Source: Polytrichum commune
Taxonomy: Eukaryota; Streptophyta; Polytrichopsida; Polytrichales; Polytrichaceae
Direction: 5' to 3'
Assembly (NCBI GenBank): GCA_950295325.1
Contig: OX485806.1
Location: 14,322,001 to 14,386,000, forward strand
DNA length: 64,000 nt
Below the pieces are notes generated by a model. That model was not told the DNA's origin, made no database searches, and was given only the letters and a program-made list of their open reading frames with translations. Each line of letters starts with the position of its first letter. Position 1 is the first letter of the stretch. Of this stretch, positions 45,817-57,715 are shown piece by piece. The position numbers were made by a program, and so were the translations under genes.

Positions 45817-46896
45817 CTATGATCTTCCAGTCAATTTGGAGAGGAGCGAACTCATGCCAGATTTAGAGCTTCCATGGCTCACAATAAGCTTAATGATAGA
45901 GTCGACCTCGATATTGTAATCGAACAGCGTCTTATCATCCTCGAGCTCGATGTCATCGAAGATCAAACGTTGTTTGTGAACGGCAATGCCTTCTTTATCG
46001 TGCACCTTCTTCTTGATCATCTCCACAGTGTGGAAGCTCTTGAGGTCGATAACAATTGACTTCCCCATGATGGTCTTCACGAAGAAATGGAACGAAGAAC
46101 CACAACAATCGAAGCACGGGCAGGCCGTGGGATGCTTGGGCCGTTTCAGCAAGAAAAAAGACTCTCCTCTGTTCACATTAATAGCACTTAAAGTGATATC
46201 ATCCTGCAGGTCAGCATCATTCATGTCCCTGTTGAAGAAGCCATAGCCATATCGCAGCTTGAGTCGCTGATGGTAAGGTGGAATGCCTTGGACGCAATGC
46301 ATCATCGCTTTCACATCTTTAATCGTGTCGGATTTCCGAACCTCGAGGCTGATCGTTCGGTCCAAGATGGCTATAGTGACCGTGACGGGCATGAGGCCTG
46401 CAGGCTCCATAGCCACCATTTGCAGCTGACTGTCCTTGCCAATATTGTAGTCTAAGAGCGTTTTCCCGTTCTGAAGCTCCTCATCATTGAAGAGTAGCCT
46501 TTGTCTGCCTGCAGGCGGGCCATCCTCGTCCCGCACCTTCGTCTTGACTGCGAAGATAGTGGAGTTGCGGCTCACGGTGATGGTGACGTTCTTGTCTGCG
46601 TGAGTGGAGACGTGAATCTGAATTGTGTCGAAGGTTGTCTCGGCCGAGGTTGCGCGGCAAGCGGTGCACTTGCACCACCACATCTGCAGCGTGGATGTGT
46701 TGTCGATCTGGTAATCGCCGAGGCGCCTGTCGTCGCGGAGCAGGCGGCCGCCATAACTTAGCCGTTGCAAGTTGGCGCCGATCACCTGCGCTGCTTCTAC
46801 AGCTTTCTTGACTGCGGAAATGGTGTTTGCCGGACTGACGTCCACCCGGATCTCCCTTGATTCGTCACTCTGCCAGTCCCTTGCCTCGATCAGCAT
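45817..46896 (-). CDS. Four-domain ubiquitin-like protein with Cys clusters, 359 aa
   Basis: Intronless frame; the first in-frame ATG is at 46896 (the frame runs 24 bases further up, but only to a TTG). Four diverged ubiquitin folds: about 1-75 (QRLSYGGRLLRDDRRLGDYQ), 91-162 (GPPAGRQRLLFNDEELQNGK), 170-250 (most diverged), and 269-340 (IAVHKQRLIFDDIELEDDKT). None ends in the LRGG needed for processing and conjugation, so this is an uncleaved multi-domain protein rather than a polyubiquitin precursor. Linkers carry Cys clusters: Cys75-x-Cys77-x2-Cys80 after domain 1 and Cys259-x-Cys261-x2-Cys264-Cys265 after domain 3, possibly metal-binding. Similar tandem-UBL proteins of unknown role are known in plants. 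It may act as a scaffold or proteasome-interacting factor (inference). Tandem repeats flank the gene on both sides. Confidence 0.82.
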   Translation of the reverse strand: MLIEARDWQSDESREIRVDVSPANTISAVKKAVEAAQVIGANLQRLSYGGRLLRDDRRLGDYQIDNTSTLQMWWCKCTACRATSAETTFDTIQIHVSTHADKNVTITVSRNSTIFAVKTKVRDEDGPPAGRQRLLFNDEELQNGKTLLDYNIGKDSQLQMVAMEPAGLMPVTVTIAILDRTISLEVRKSDTIKDVKAMMHCVQGIPPYHQRLKLRYGYGFFNRDMNDADLQDDITLSAINVNRGESFFLLKRPKHPTACPCFDCCGSSFHFFVKTIMGKSIVIDLKSFHTVEMIKKKVHDKEGIAVHKQRLIFDDIELEDDKTLFDYNIEVDSIIKLIVSHGSSKSGMSSLLSKLTGRS

Positions 46897-46929
46897 CCCT
46901 GCGCTCAATGAGGACACCAAATTTTCCGT

Positions 46930-48425
46930 GGCTCAACTCGAGGAGACCCCCTGCATGAGAGACGACAACTACATTCGTCAGCAGCTGTGAATTCCACAAG
47001 AATATCAGATTGCCTTCCGCATTGAGAATGGCCGATGACACAGCCACACGTAGCCTCACAAACAAGAAAATTCGAAGGTAATATCGGAGACACTGTGCAG
47101 CCAGAGTAGCAACACTTCTAATCCTAACTCCATGAAAGACGACAATGCCATTCATGAGCTGTGGTTTCCACAAGCTTATCAGGTTGCCTTCCATATGGAG
47201 AATGACCGTTGATCGATAAAAATTTCGACATAGCCACACGTAGCGTCACAAACAAGCAAGTAATCCCGGTGTAGCAACACTTCTAATTCTATCTTCTACA
47301 CTGCGGCTGCAGCAGGTTACTTAGCCTGGCCTCGTTTGTCCTTTCTATTCCAACATTCAATCGGTGCTGCATCAAAGTCCCATTACATGTTTGATTCTGG
47401 CTAAATCCACAAAACATGACGATGAAGGATTTCCCGCTTCCGGGCCTTCTTGATGAGCTTTCACGTCTCACAGCAACCGACGAACAAGAAGCACAACAAA
47501 CTTGAAACGTCAGTACATTTCTGATACACATACACTTCTTGACGTAATGTGGCCCTGCGGCCCTCTATGGAAGACGTGCATCACATCTCCTGTGCCCAGA
47601 AGAGCATCCGAATGCCTTTGACTGAATGTCCGATTCTTCACAACTTTCCGATGAAAGACATTTAGATTGTTATTTGGAGGCAGAGACAATAACAACTTCG
47701 TCCCTGGTAATGCCACACAAAGCCTCGAAAACAGGCAAGGTCTAGGATAACATCGGCGACAATGTGCTTCCAGAGTGGCAATGTTCACGTCCTCATTCTA
47801 ACAACTCCATCACGGCATAAGGTCTCTTCCAATATTCGATCGGTGTTGCCGCTGTACGGTCCTCTTACATATGTGATTCTGGATAAATTCCAGAATAAAA
47901 ATTGATGAAGGATTTCTTTCGGCTGCGGGGCCTGACTTTGAGATGACCTTGAACATTAGACAACAAAATCGGAACAACAAGCATACAAGAAACTTCATAA
48001 CAATACATTTGACCTGACACCACACGTACTTCTAGACATAATGTGGACCCACGGCACTCTAGAATCATCACGTCAGCTGCATGTGCAGATTTCCAAAAGA
48101 TCATATTGCTGCCTTCCACCGAATGTCTGACTCATCACAACATTCTTGATAAGAGACGCTTCTCCATCACGGCAGTATGCAGTTACTCAGCCTCCCGTCG
48201 GTTCCAATATTCGATCGGCTGTGCCTCATCAAATTCCCTTAATACTAACCTGTTTGATTGTGGCTAAATTCCAGACTCCGGATGCAGAAGGACTTGCTAC
48301 TGCCGGAACTGCTTTTAGATCACCTCCAACGTCGGACATCAAACGAACAGCAAGCGCACTGAGAACATCCAACACCTATTAACATTTTCGACACTTCTCA
48401 GCGTGATGCGAATATACCGAATCGG
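46930..48425. repeat. Degenerate tandem repeats upstream of the ubiquitin-like gene
   Basis: At least three long units (about 47280-47800, 47810-48140, 48150-48425) share CTTCYAATATTCRATCGG, TGTGATTCTGGMTAAATYCC, GATGAAGGATTTC, CTTCTWGACRTAATGTGG and a CGAATGYCTGACT block. Two shorter units (46935-47130, 47130-47290) share GCCACACGTAGC, TCACAAACAAG, AGTAGCAACACTTCTAAT and CAGGTTGCCTTCC. Frames across it do not resemble ubiquitin, so these are non-coding. It could be 5' intron, leader or promoter of the minus-strand gene. Confidence 0.7.
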
Positions 48426-50295
48426 TAAAATGACGGCCACCGACGATCAGGCTCGACAATTTGGGCTCCTGCATATATGTACACCTTGCTCGGGACGCAC
48501 AACTAAGATAGGGTGGATATCACTAGACCAGATAGACTCACCGCCATCGAAGACGTAAATGCAAGTGTGAACCAGTTCTAAGATGGTCGATAGTCATTGC
48601 AGTGACTATCGATAATCAACTTTCGAAAGCAAGAAGAGAATCAGAAAAAGTTGTTCTCACCGGCTGAAAATGTGGTCGAGAGCCTTAAGCCGCCGGCTAA
48701 CTTTGATCAGCCGCAACAATGCAAGTTGACGTCCTCCTTAACCAGCCACATTTTCTTCACCTGTGCATATTTCTCTCCGATACTGGTCGATCAACGACGG
48801 AGCTACACAACAATAAGGACAATCTCTGGATAATGCAGGCGCTCAAAGGCTGCAGCCACCAAGTGTAAGCAACGATGTTCTTCTTACTGTTCTTCTTCTT
48901 CTTCTTTGCCCAACCATGTCCAAAACACGGTAACTTACCGCTCAACCGACCATTTGCACGAATCCGCACGCTTGTGCATAAGATTAAACACGTATTTGCC
49001 TTCAAAGCTTTCAAACAACAACAGAAATTGAGAAAACCGGTCCTAGTCTCTCTCCCTCTCTCTCTCTCTCTCAAAAGTTCGCGCACTGTCTCTGAATCCT
49101 CTTTTTCGAAAATTTCTCCAATGTAGGAGATGATGAGGAATGCAAGCAAAACAAACGTGGGGAAGAGCAAGGACGTGGAATTTGATGTTGGAGTTATGTT
49201 CGGAAACTCACGGACAGATTCTCTATTGTTGAGGTTTATTAGCTCCTTTCAAGAGCTTTAGAATTCAGACAGTGGGGCGTTCCCCAAATCCCACGTGCAT
49301 CTTCTGCGTTCCCTATGGTCACTAGGAGTTCCCATTGGCGTTCGCAACGGTAGTGGGCAGTTGACCCTATGCAGACAAACTAACCTTGTGTTCCCGGTTT
49401 GAGTCAACTACTCTAAACATACTAATTACGTGTGGGAAATTAGTGGAGGTTGGAGATTAGTGACGGTGTCGGGTAGAGAGGGTTCCGCCTTGGGAAAGCG
49501 CTGGGCTTTTGGCTGCAACTAGATTTTATCGGACCCGTTGAATCTTTTGGTCTTCAATCGAATCTTCCGGTCTTCTAGTCTTCAATTTCTTCTAATCTTC
49601 AACCTCTTTCCTGTCGACCTATCCTGTTGCGGCTCTATATGGATAAAGGGTAAGGGTAGTGTGATAAGAAACCACGGGCTTCGGACGGGTAAAACGGGAC
49701 GTCAGAACACGAGCTGACGTCCGAAAGATTGGCTCCTAAACTTTCAAACCCACGGTGACCAGCAATCGCGCCTCACCAGTGGGAACGACATAAAACAACC
49801 TTGTGGGTGATTAATCCCACTTCGTTGTCACACAGGAAACAAATTACGATGCAGAAATGAAATGCAACTAGCCTCCAAAACCGGCTTGGAATCACACACA
49901 CAAGAAAAAGACAACGTGCCACAAGCAACCACACATTCGAGTCTTGAAGCCTTCAATTCTTTAATCTGTCCGTCTTCTATGGTCGGTCGAAGTCTCAGCT
50001 CTTCTTTTAAGAACCAACAGACTTCCCTCCACTCAAACAAGCACAAATCTTGATTGCTAACTTCCAAAACAACAAGTGAGATCTCCCATGAATCACAAAT
50101 CCCTCGTATTTTATTTCATATTCTTCTCAAAACAACTCACACCGTGAGCTTCGAATCCACTTCTCTCTCTCAACAACTTCTCTCCCACAATAATCACATA
50201 ACATCTTTCCTTCACCACCTCTCCCTAACTATGCGAGAGACAAAGTTCTCTCTTATCCTCATCACATGGCTTCTAATCACCCATTGGTCCAAAGT
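48426..50295. other. Intergenic; CTT and CT microsatellites
   Basis: A (TTC)n run near 48890-48908 and a CT tract near 49049-49072 are the only clear features. A real distal promoter or leader exon of the ubiquitin-like gene may lie here but cannot be shown. Confidence 0.4.
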
Positions 50296-50510
50296 AACTC
50301 AAGATAACTAAAAGACAAAAATAAACTATGAGTAAATAAAAAGGTAATCTATTTCTATCATTTGGTAAAGGTAACTAAGAGTAACTATGAGTAAACATAA
50401 AGGTAAGCAACTTCTATCCACTTCTATCCTTAGGTAATGATAACTAAAATAAACTATGAGTAAATAAAAAAGTAATCTACTTCTATTCTTTATTATTTTT
50501 CTCCAAGACC
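50296..50510. repeat. Degenerate tandem repeat, three units of about 75 bp
   Basis: Units share AACTATGAGTAAA, then AAAGGTAA or AAAGTAA, CTTCTATC and TAACTAAR. Low complexity, no coding. Confidence 0.65.
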
Positions 50511-53125
50511 AAGAATCACAATGCAATATTAAATACGTACACATCTATATAGTGTACATATTTACATCACGACAACGGTGGTATCAAATTCTTTTATACT
50601 ATGAAGTAGTGCCACCCAAAGATCTAGGAAGCATTATTCATCTTGGCACTTGGCATTGTTCACTTAAAGTACCGGCACTTGGCATTAATTAATCACTAAA
50701 AGTATTCGCATTTGACATTATTCATTGACAAGCATGTTGCACACACTAAACACAAGCACGCACTAATTTTCTCGAAATCTATAGTAAATGAGCATGGAAT
50801 ATACCTCTGTCATGAATTTAGTGTCACTCAGTAGCAACTTCAACTCTCGGTAACTTTGAGATTTGGCTAGATTGTGCGTGTGACTTCGATTAGTACCACC
50901 CTCAATAATTTGTATATTTAGTGTAGCAAATTAAAGTCAAGTTAAGCCTCTTAAGGCCTTATAGGGATGATTCGCCGACCACCAATCACCTCGTTTTAAA
51001 ATCGCTCGCACGTAATTAGTTGACATTGAATGGAATAGTATGTGGAGCTTACCAAAACCAACTATTCCCAAGTGTTTGTGATTAAGGTAAGTAGATGGGT
51101 CTTACTTTTGTTATCCAACTATCTAACCCACTTCTCCTAGGGTACGAAACACGTGATTCGCACACGATGGTTAGCAACTCCAAATCAAAGCCGTAGCCGT
51201 TGTTCTCATAATTTTCAGAGCTCACATGAATATGTTGGTTATTCTCAAGTGAGGATTTCCTCAGTCGTTCACTTATTCATAAGAAGTGTCATCCGAAAAG
51301 TTACCATACTGACATTAAATACCATATGACACTAAATATCATAAATAGTGTAGCACTCGGTTCTCCACGTTCCTTGTTTTGCAGGTGCACCCCAACACAC
51401 ATGCAGGAAGAATTTGTGTAAAAAAAGCCGTGTGTTAGGCCACTCCACATCCAAATTTGGGTCACAGTACGTTCGGTGGACTCCATGCTTGAAAGCAGTG
51501 ACTTGTTGAGGGAAAGCCCGGAGGTTTAGGGTTTAGGGTTTAGGCCACCACTGTTGTATGGAAAGCGGCAACTAACTTAGTTATGTACAATCCAATCAGT
51601 TAAAACGGAACGGAAAAGATGACAATAATAACTTAAACCTTGGACCTATGGCATAATCTATAGTTTGTTCCCAAAAGATGGTTGGCTTTGGAAATTTTAG
51701 ATTCTTGAATGGTCGAATATTCTAACAATCATTTTAAAATTATTCCCATTGGTTGCAGGCCGTTTATAAATCTAGGTCATTTTGATTGCTAATATTTTTG
51801 TAGTATACACATATTGGAAAGGCTTGGTGGTAAGATATCAAAGCTTTTGTGCATCATGCAATAATACGATTTGCAAAGCTTTTGGGCTCATGAAAAAGGC
51901 ACTGTGCTTGGGATACCGATATGCAGTAGTTCAACCGTAGGGTGGCAAAAAAATGTTGTTGTCTCAGCTTTGAGTGGAGAGAAGGAATATAAGTGTACTT
52001 CTCATTCTTCCAACATAAAAACCCTAAAAAAAGATGTAGTCTAGAGGATGCTTATTTAGGTTGATTTGACACTAGAATTAGTGTTAGAGACACTAGTTAG
52101 ATTACTCGAGGTCATTTGAGATGAATAAACAACAAACTTATAGGGGTCGGTTTTTTAATTTTTATATCTATTAATTTTGATGTTGGATGGATGAGAATTA
52201 CACTCGTGTATGATAATTTCTATCTCCTCTTTAAGCATGGTGAGAGAGAATAATTGCATACAATCATGCCTCTTATTCATCCACCTTGGAACGATATGCA
52301 ACTCAAAGGTTGTCTTTTTGTAGTTGATTTCACACCGAAATCAACTTCAAAGACCGTGAATTAGATAGCCAAACACATGTGGGATATATCAGTCACATAG
52401 CTATAAGAGGTCAAGTCTCGAACATGGTTGGATGAGACATGGTTCAAATGTGAGTGTATTTTTATATCCTTTCTAACACAAGATATTGTAGAGGGCTCTC
52501 TATTCTAACATAAAATTATGAATTTCTCCTCAAAAATATTTCCACATGTCATGTCATGCTTACATTCACTAAGAGCCACTTGCATCCCACTTGGAAACTA
52601 CATTTTGGCACACGTAAAAATGAAATAGAGAGCCCTCTACATAGTGCACGGAAGAAAACACCAAACTCAAACGTATAAACAATTTCATGTCTTAAACTCG
52701 ATGAGGCTCGTAAAAAAAATCGTGTAGTTGGCCATCTATTTTAGACCCTTGATCCTTTAAGGGTTAACCCTCATGGGTTTAGGAGATTTTTTAAAAATAA
52801 AAATAAAAAACTCAATTAATCCGCGTGGTTAAGCCAGAAAAGTTTGCACGTAATGCTGTGGGTGTCTTGTATCACACTCGATGCCCGAGATTATAAAGCT
52901 AGTTAAAAGCCCGAAAGAGCTTTGTCTGTTTGATTGGTGTGATGAAGACTCAAACCCTCAAAGGGGAGCCTGAAAGCCTAAAGCACCCGAAAAGCCAATG
53001 GGCTTTGTGGAGGTGGAGAGCAGGAATAGGGGTTTCAAGGGGCGAAGGGCCAAGCAAGTGAAAGGACATTTAACCAAATTGGGCTTCGCCATTCACAGCC
53101 GAGCTATGGTGGAGGAACGAATGCG
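50511..53125. other. Intergenic; telomere-like repeat at 51526-51545
   Basis: No gene recognised. GGTTTAGGGTTTAGGGTTTA at about 51526 is a short telomere-type run. Confidence 0.4.
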
Positions 53126-53126
53126 G

Positions 53127-53400
53127 GCCACCTTGTATCATGGGCCCCCAATAATAAACACCCACCTACATAGTAATTCCAAAGCCTGAAACCACATACA
53201 TCATGCATGTGACATGGCATGACATGTCATGACATGATGTGATGATGAATACAACCACCACCACATAGCTTGGAAGAAGTGCGGGCCACCTTGTATCATG
53301 GGCCCCCAATAATAAGCACCCACATACATCATGCATGTGACATGGCATGGCATGATGTGATGATGAATACTACAACCACCACCACATCGCTTGGGAGAAG
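53127..53400. repeat. Two-copy tandem duplication, about 150-bp period
   Basis: GCGGGCCACCTTGTATCATG then GGCCCCCAATAATAA occurs at about 53127 and 53281. Both copies run on through ACATACATCATGCATGTGAC, ATGGCATG, a CATGATGTGATGATGAATAC block and CAACCACCACCACAT. They differ by a 25-base insert and short ATGACATG expansions in copy 1. Confidence 0.85.
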
Positions 53401-53785
53401 TGGCCACCTGCGGTCATACACGTGTCGTGGGTTCATTGGCGGCGAGGCATTTAGAAACAAAATCAAATCCCAGAGGGCCAGGCTATTTTAGCCCCGGGAA
53501 TACTTCCATGAAAGCTACACCTCGTCTAAATAGCTGATTGGCAGGTAATGCAGTTGGTGACCTGATAAGCCTTGAGTCAAGCTGGACTATTGTATTTCAG
53601 GCATCTTCAGTAGCCTAATAGGCTAGTGAGGTATCTTCTTAATAAGGAATTGAGTGTTCTAGTTAGCAACTGTGCTGCATACATTAATAAAATAGATGGC
53701 TTTGGGAGAGGAAAGGAGATGAAAGCCATGGGGGTTGTGTGTCCCAAACCCTAAACCTGAGTTTGTGAGAATTATGTAACACAAA

Positions 53786-54269
53786 AGAGTTATCCGTAAA
53801 GTGAGCTGGTGTTTTGACAGATTTTGAGTGCACTATTCACACAAACCCATGGAAACGCAAAGTAAGGCTCTTGAATTCCGGGGCATAATACACAAGGCCA
53901 GGGTTTAGGGTCAGAGCTGGTCTGCTTGTTTTTGGATGAGAGAATCCGCCTATTCGTAGTTGAGGCCGTCATGCGTGCTTGCTGATTTTGGGCGTGCTTC
54001 ACTACTTACTTAGTCTTGTCTACACCCCTAACAGAATTAGCGAAACAGGGCGACAGAATTAGCACCCTCTGACAAAGCGACGCTAAATTCCCAGGGCACG
54101 CTCGCAACACAGGAGCAAATTTTTTTTTCACCATTTCCGGTCCCTCAAAAGATTTGTGCCTGTGTTTTTTTATAGCTACAGACACCTGCTCCACTTTTAG
54201 GGCATGTCACACAATTTTCTCAAATCCAGGCCCAAAACCCTCTCTTCAGCTCACTTTACGGATAACTCT
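53786..54269. mobile_element. Small TIR element (MITE), 484 bp
   Basis: Perfect 23-base inverted ends: AGAGTTATCCGTAAAGTGAG then CTG at 53786-53808 and its complement at 54247-54269. The interior is non-coding. A further end-like sequence, CTTTGCGGATAACTCTA, lies at 54614-54630, pointing to a family present in more than one copy. Only AAA flanks both ends, so the target duplication and superfamily are uncertain. Confidence 0.65.
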
Positions 54270-55850
54270 AAAGTCACCCAAGTTTTTGTTTTCTTCATGT
54301 TTCAATTACCATACACGAAGGGTGGTGTCGGGTTATTAGAAACCGGGCTTTGAATTTGTCCTGCTGGACGGGTGGGCCAAGCTACAGTAGTCTTGCATAA
54401 GGCCGGTCTCGGGTTCAGGACAGCGGGTCTCATGAGTGTACCCTGTTTTAGATTTTGAAATTCTCTTAAAGTTTGAGAGGTGGAAAGAGGTGGTCCCAAT
54501 CGTTTCACCCAACTTTCAAAAGAGGCTCCGGTACACGACGAGCTAACATGCTTTTTAGTAGGAAGTCGTGTCAAAGAAGGATCAAACCCATGGTTTCGTC
54601 CCTCTTTGAGAGACTTTGCGGATAACTCTAGTAGGTGCCATGGGACTTAGGATGTGGGGATTGTTTCTTCCGAGTCTTCCCTTCCAATGACTATAAGTAT
54701 TAGGTGGGTGGGTCTTAACCGTTTAATCATGGGCATACCCAATTTTAGATCCTCAAGTTCTCTCAACTTTTTAGGGAGCAAAAGGAGGTCCAAAAAGTTT
54801 CACCCAACTTTCAAAGCAGGTTTTCACCTACAACGAATTATCGAGCTCTTAATAGAAGGATGAAACCCATCATTTCGTCCATCTTTGAGGGACCTTACAA
54901 ATTTAAAGCTCGTGGTCTGACTAGTTTGGCAGATTTTAATGGAATCTTTCAATTGATAAACTAGTCTTTAAATTTGTAAACTAGTCCACAATCTTCAAAT
55001 TTGATACTTGATCTTGAATCCACACATGACCACATATCACTCAAATATAGATGTATGATTAAAAATAAGTAATTGACTTAGGCATGTCTACTGTGACCGT
55101 TGAATGTACAAAGGCGGGTTGGGCAAAAATAAGACGATTTTAGGATCCAATGTTTGGCTTGGGTAACACAATGTCTATGAATCCTTATAATGAAGCCTCA
55201 AGGCAACATACTTTCATCTTCGTAAACCAAAGTCTAAATTATGTGGTTCTAGGATTATCTCTTCCACCAAGATGGTCCAATGGTCCAGTAGAGGTTCTTA
55301 TTGATAGTGTCCAAATCCGCATGTAGGATCTTGACTTTAGCTAACTAGACCCAATTGGGTTCCATGGAGCCCGTGAGTTGGAGACTCACCCCTTTAGTAA
55401 TAATAGAGTTTCTCCAATAAAGAATACATTTTAACCTCCCCACCCTCTCAACTGTATGTTTCGTTATTGAGGTTTCTATTAATTAAGGGCCTCCCCAAAA
55501 TAGAGGTATTCAGAACAAGAAAACACGTAAACACACGCCAACAAATATATACAAACCCACTTTATTAACATAAAGAAAATACACAAAAGTCTAAAAACAT
55601 CTCCACGATGTTGATCTTCAAATCTCTAATTGGAATGTAGAGGTAGACAACCAAAGAGTCCCCGATGTTGTATGATGGTTATGTTGTCGCAAACTGGCTA
55701 CTTGGCTTTGAGCTTGAGGCTATCAACTCTAACAAACTCCCAAACTTGCTCAAACTGCCCGGACCTACCACTGCACGCCGCCGACTACTGCGATTGGCCA
55801 CATTGTGACACCAATGTAAAATAGTTTCACAACCTTCACCCTCCACCACA
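54270..55850. other. Intergenic; degenerate repeats at 54470-54550 and 54760-54850
   Basis: Both segments contain a TTTCACCCAACTTTCAAA word preceded by a GGAG/GGTCC stretch and followed by an ACGANNTA word, so one is a diverged copy of the other. No gene recognised. Confidence 0.45.
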
Positions 55851-56797
55851 TACCGTACGTTAAGGGCAGGTTCGGCATAAAATAATTCTCAAAATAGATG
55901 CCGAAAATTTTGGAAAATTATTGGCATTTTTTGCCTAATATAAAATTAATTATTTTTCAAAATTGCCAAAAAGTAAGAAATTTTTTCTTCTCACTAGAGT
56001 TTTACTTACAATGGAAGCATATGTGAATTTTGAAAGAGAGAAGGTGCTCCTTTTGTAATCAAGCTCACTTACATTGGTCCACAAAGAATATGGGTTAAGA
56101 AATAGCAAGACTCTAGGTGAGGCTTTTCAAATGTGTTGTACACAAATTTTTGGAGTCCAATTGAGCATAGAAGATGAAGTTTTATAGAATTTTGTCCAAC
56201 TAACAAAAGTTGAGAAATCAATCCTTCTTCCACCTCCAACAAGTTTTGTGTCAAAATAAGTCTTTATGCAAAAGATATGGACAAAACATTGCAGCCGTGT
56301 AAAGGTCAAAAAATTAAAATGCGTTCATAACAGTTTTTCGGAGCTCATTTGTGCATAGAAGATCAACTTTTTTGGAATTTTGTTGGTCTAAGAAAAGTTT
56401 AGAAATCAAGTAATCTTTCACCTACAAGAAATTTTATGTCATTTGAAGACTTTATGCAAAAGTTATGCGTGTTATAAAAATGAAGTCTAACTCGGTGCTT
56501 CACCTCAAAGTTTACATATCCCATATGCATTGTTGAACACAACTCCACTCTACTTGCATAAAGCACAGAGCATTCTCAACTTTTCACTCACATCTTACTT
56601 GTCATTCAATGCAAGAGAGATGTACAAGATATAAGCTTAAATAGAAAATTAAAAATGAAATTAGGCTGAATTTTTAAAAATTAAAAGATAAAATTGCCGA
56701 AAATATGAATATACTATTTTAAGGTGCCGAACCTACTTTTTGAACTTTAACTAATTATTCGGCTAACATGTGTCGAAGTTGCCCTTAACGTACGGTA
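55851..56797. mobile_element. TIR element, 947 bp, possible TA target site
   Basis: Perfect 18-base inverted ends TACCGTACGTTAAGGGCA at 55851-55868 and its complement at 56780-56797. A second inverted block, AGGTTCGGCA near the left end and GTGCCGAACCT near the right, lies inside. If the outer TA belongs to the target, it fits a TA duplication as in Tc1/mariner elements. The interior has no transposase. Confidence 0.75.
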
Positions 56798-56809
56798 GAC
56801 AATAGCGTC

Positions 56810-57715
56810 CTCCTATAACCAACATTGATGCAAGCCCCACAGAGCGGAATCTCTTGCATCACCCTCTAACCCAACCTTATCATTATCTTGAAGAGTCATA
56901 TCAATATCTCGCTCCTCCACCGCATGGTCGAGAGCAATTTGCTGCGCATTGAAATACCGGACGTTCGAGATCTCGGGTGTGTCCAAAAACACGTTGGAAA
57001 TCCATTCCATCTTCATATCATGTGGATTATCATAATCCTCCAAATGGAAGCAAACCTTCTCAAATCCATTCATGTAGACTTCAAAGGAATCACCCAATTG
57101 GGATTTGGATAAGATTGTCCACTTTTGCACATGGGAAACAAAGTCCCATGAAGACTTACACCCAAGTGTTTCTTCATGCCAAATCTTGCCCATTGATGCG
57201 CTCGTTGCAAAATATTGTTATGAAACAAACTCGCCCAATTCCTAAACCCCACCTTCCCAAATTTTGCATACTCCATTTTTGTTTCATTCACATCCTCGGC
57301 AAAGACATTCTGATATATAAACTCAAAATGCTCCTCTTCATTGTCCTTCATGCAATAACCAACCTTCTCCAAACATGTATGCAATACCTCATCTCTCAAC
57401 TTCTTGCAAGAAACAACAAACCATTAGGAAGAACTTGCTTCCATCCCAAATCCACCTTGATTTTCTTGCTCAAATCTAGAAATCTACCTAAAATATCCTT
57501 CACAGCCATATGAATGTGCATGTGAGTCAACCCCCCCCCCCCCAATGGGCACAATCCAACAATACAATGATCTTTAATAAAGCTTCCCATATTCACCAAG
57601 AGACGGATATCAATGTCCACCCCACCAACTGCTATAGTCATAGGCACTTCAAAATATTTGAATGAAGCACGAGTATGCTCTCTGTGCTTGTGCACGAGCA
57701 TCAACTTGCATTCTC
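56810..57715 (-). pseudogene. Frame-broken coding relic of unknown identity
   Basis: Three long minus-strand stretches in different frames follow one another: 57704-57396, then 57399-57070, then 57193-56813. Composition looks protein-like, with low stop density and mixed residues (for example HFEFIYQNVFAEDVNETKME, and FEVYMNGFEKVCFHLEDYD). I do not recognise the family. The last stretch could be from a retrotransposon gag, but no diagnostic motif is present. A poly-C run at 57531-57542 sits at one frame break. The 947-bp TIR element lies immediately next to its 3' side. Confidence 0.5.

Noticed and set aside
46897..46920. Eight-codon N-terminal extension of the ubiquitin-like frame
   Set aside because: It begins at TTG; the first in-frame ATG is at 46896, already at the start of the first ubiquitin fold.
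48757..49170. 137-codon minus-strand frame upstream of the ubiquitin-like gene
   Set aside because: It runs through CT and TTC microsatellites and has no domain; at most it overlaps a distal leader.
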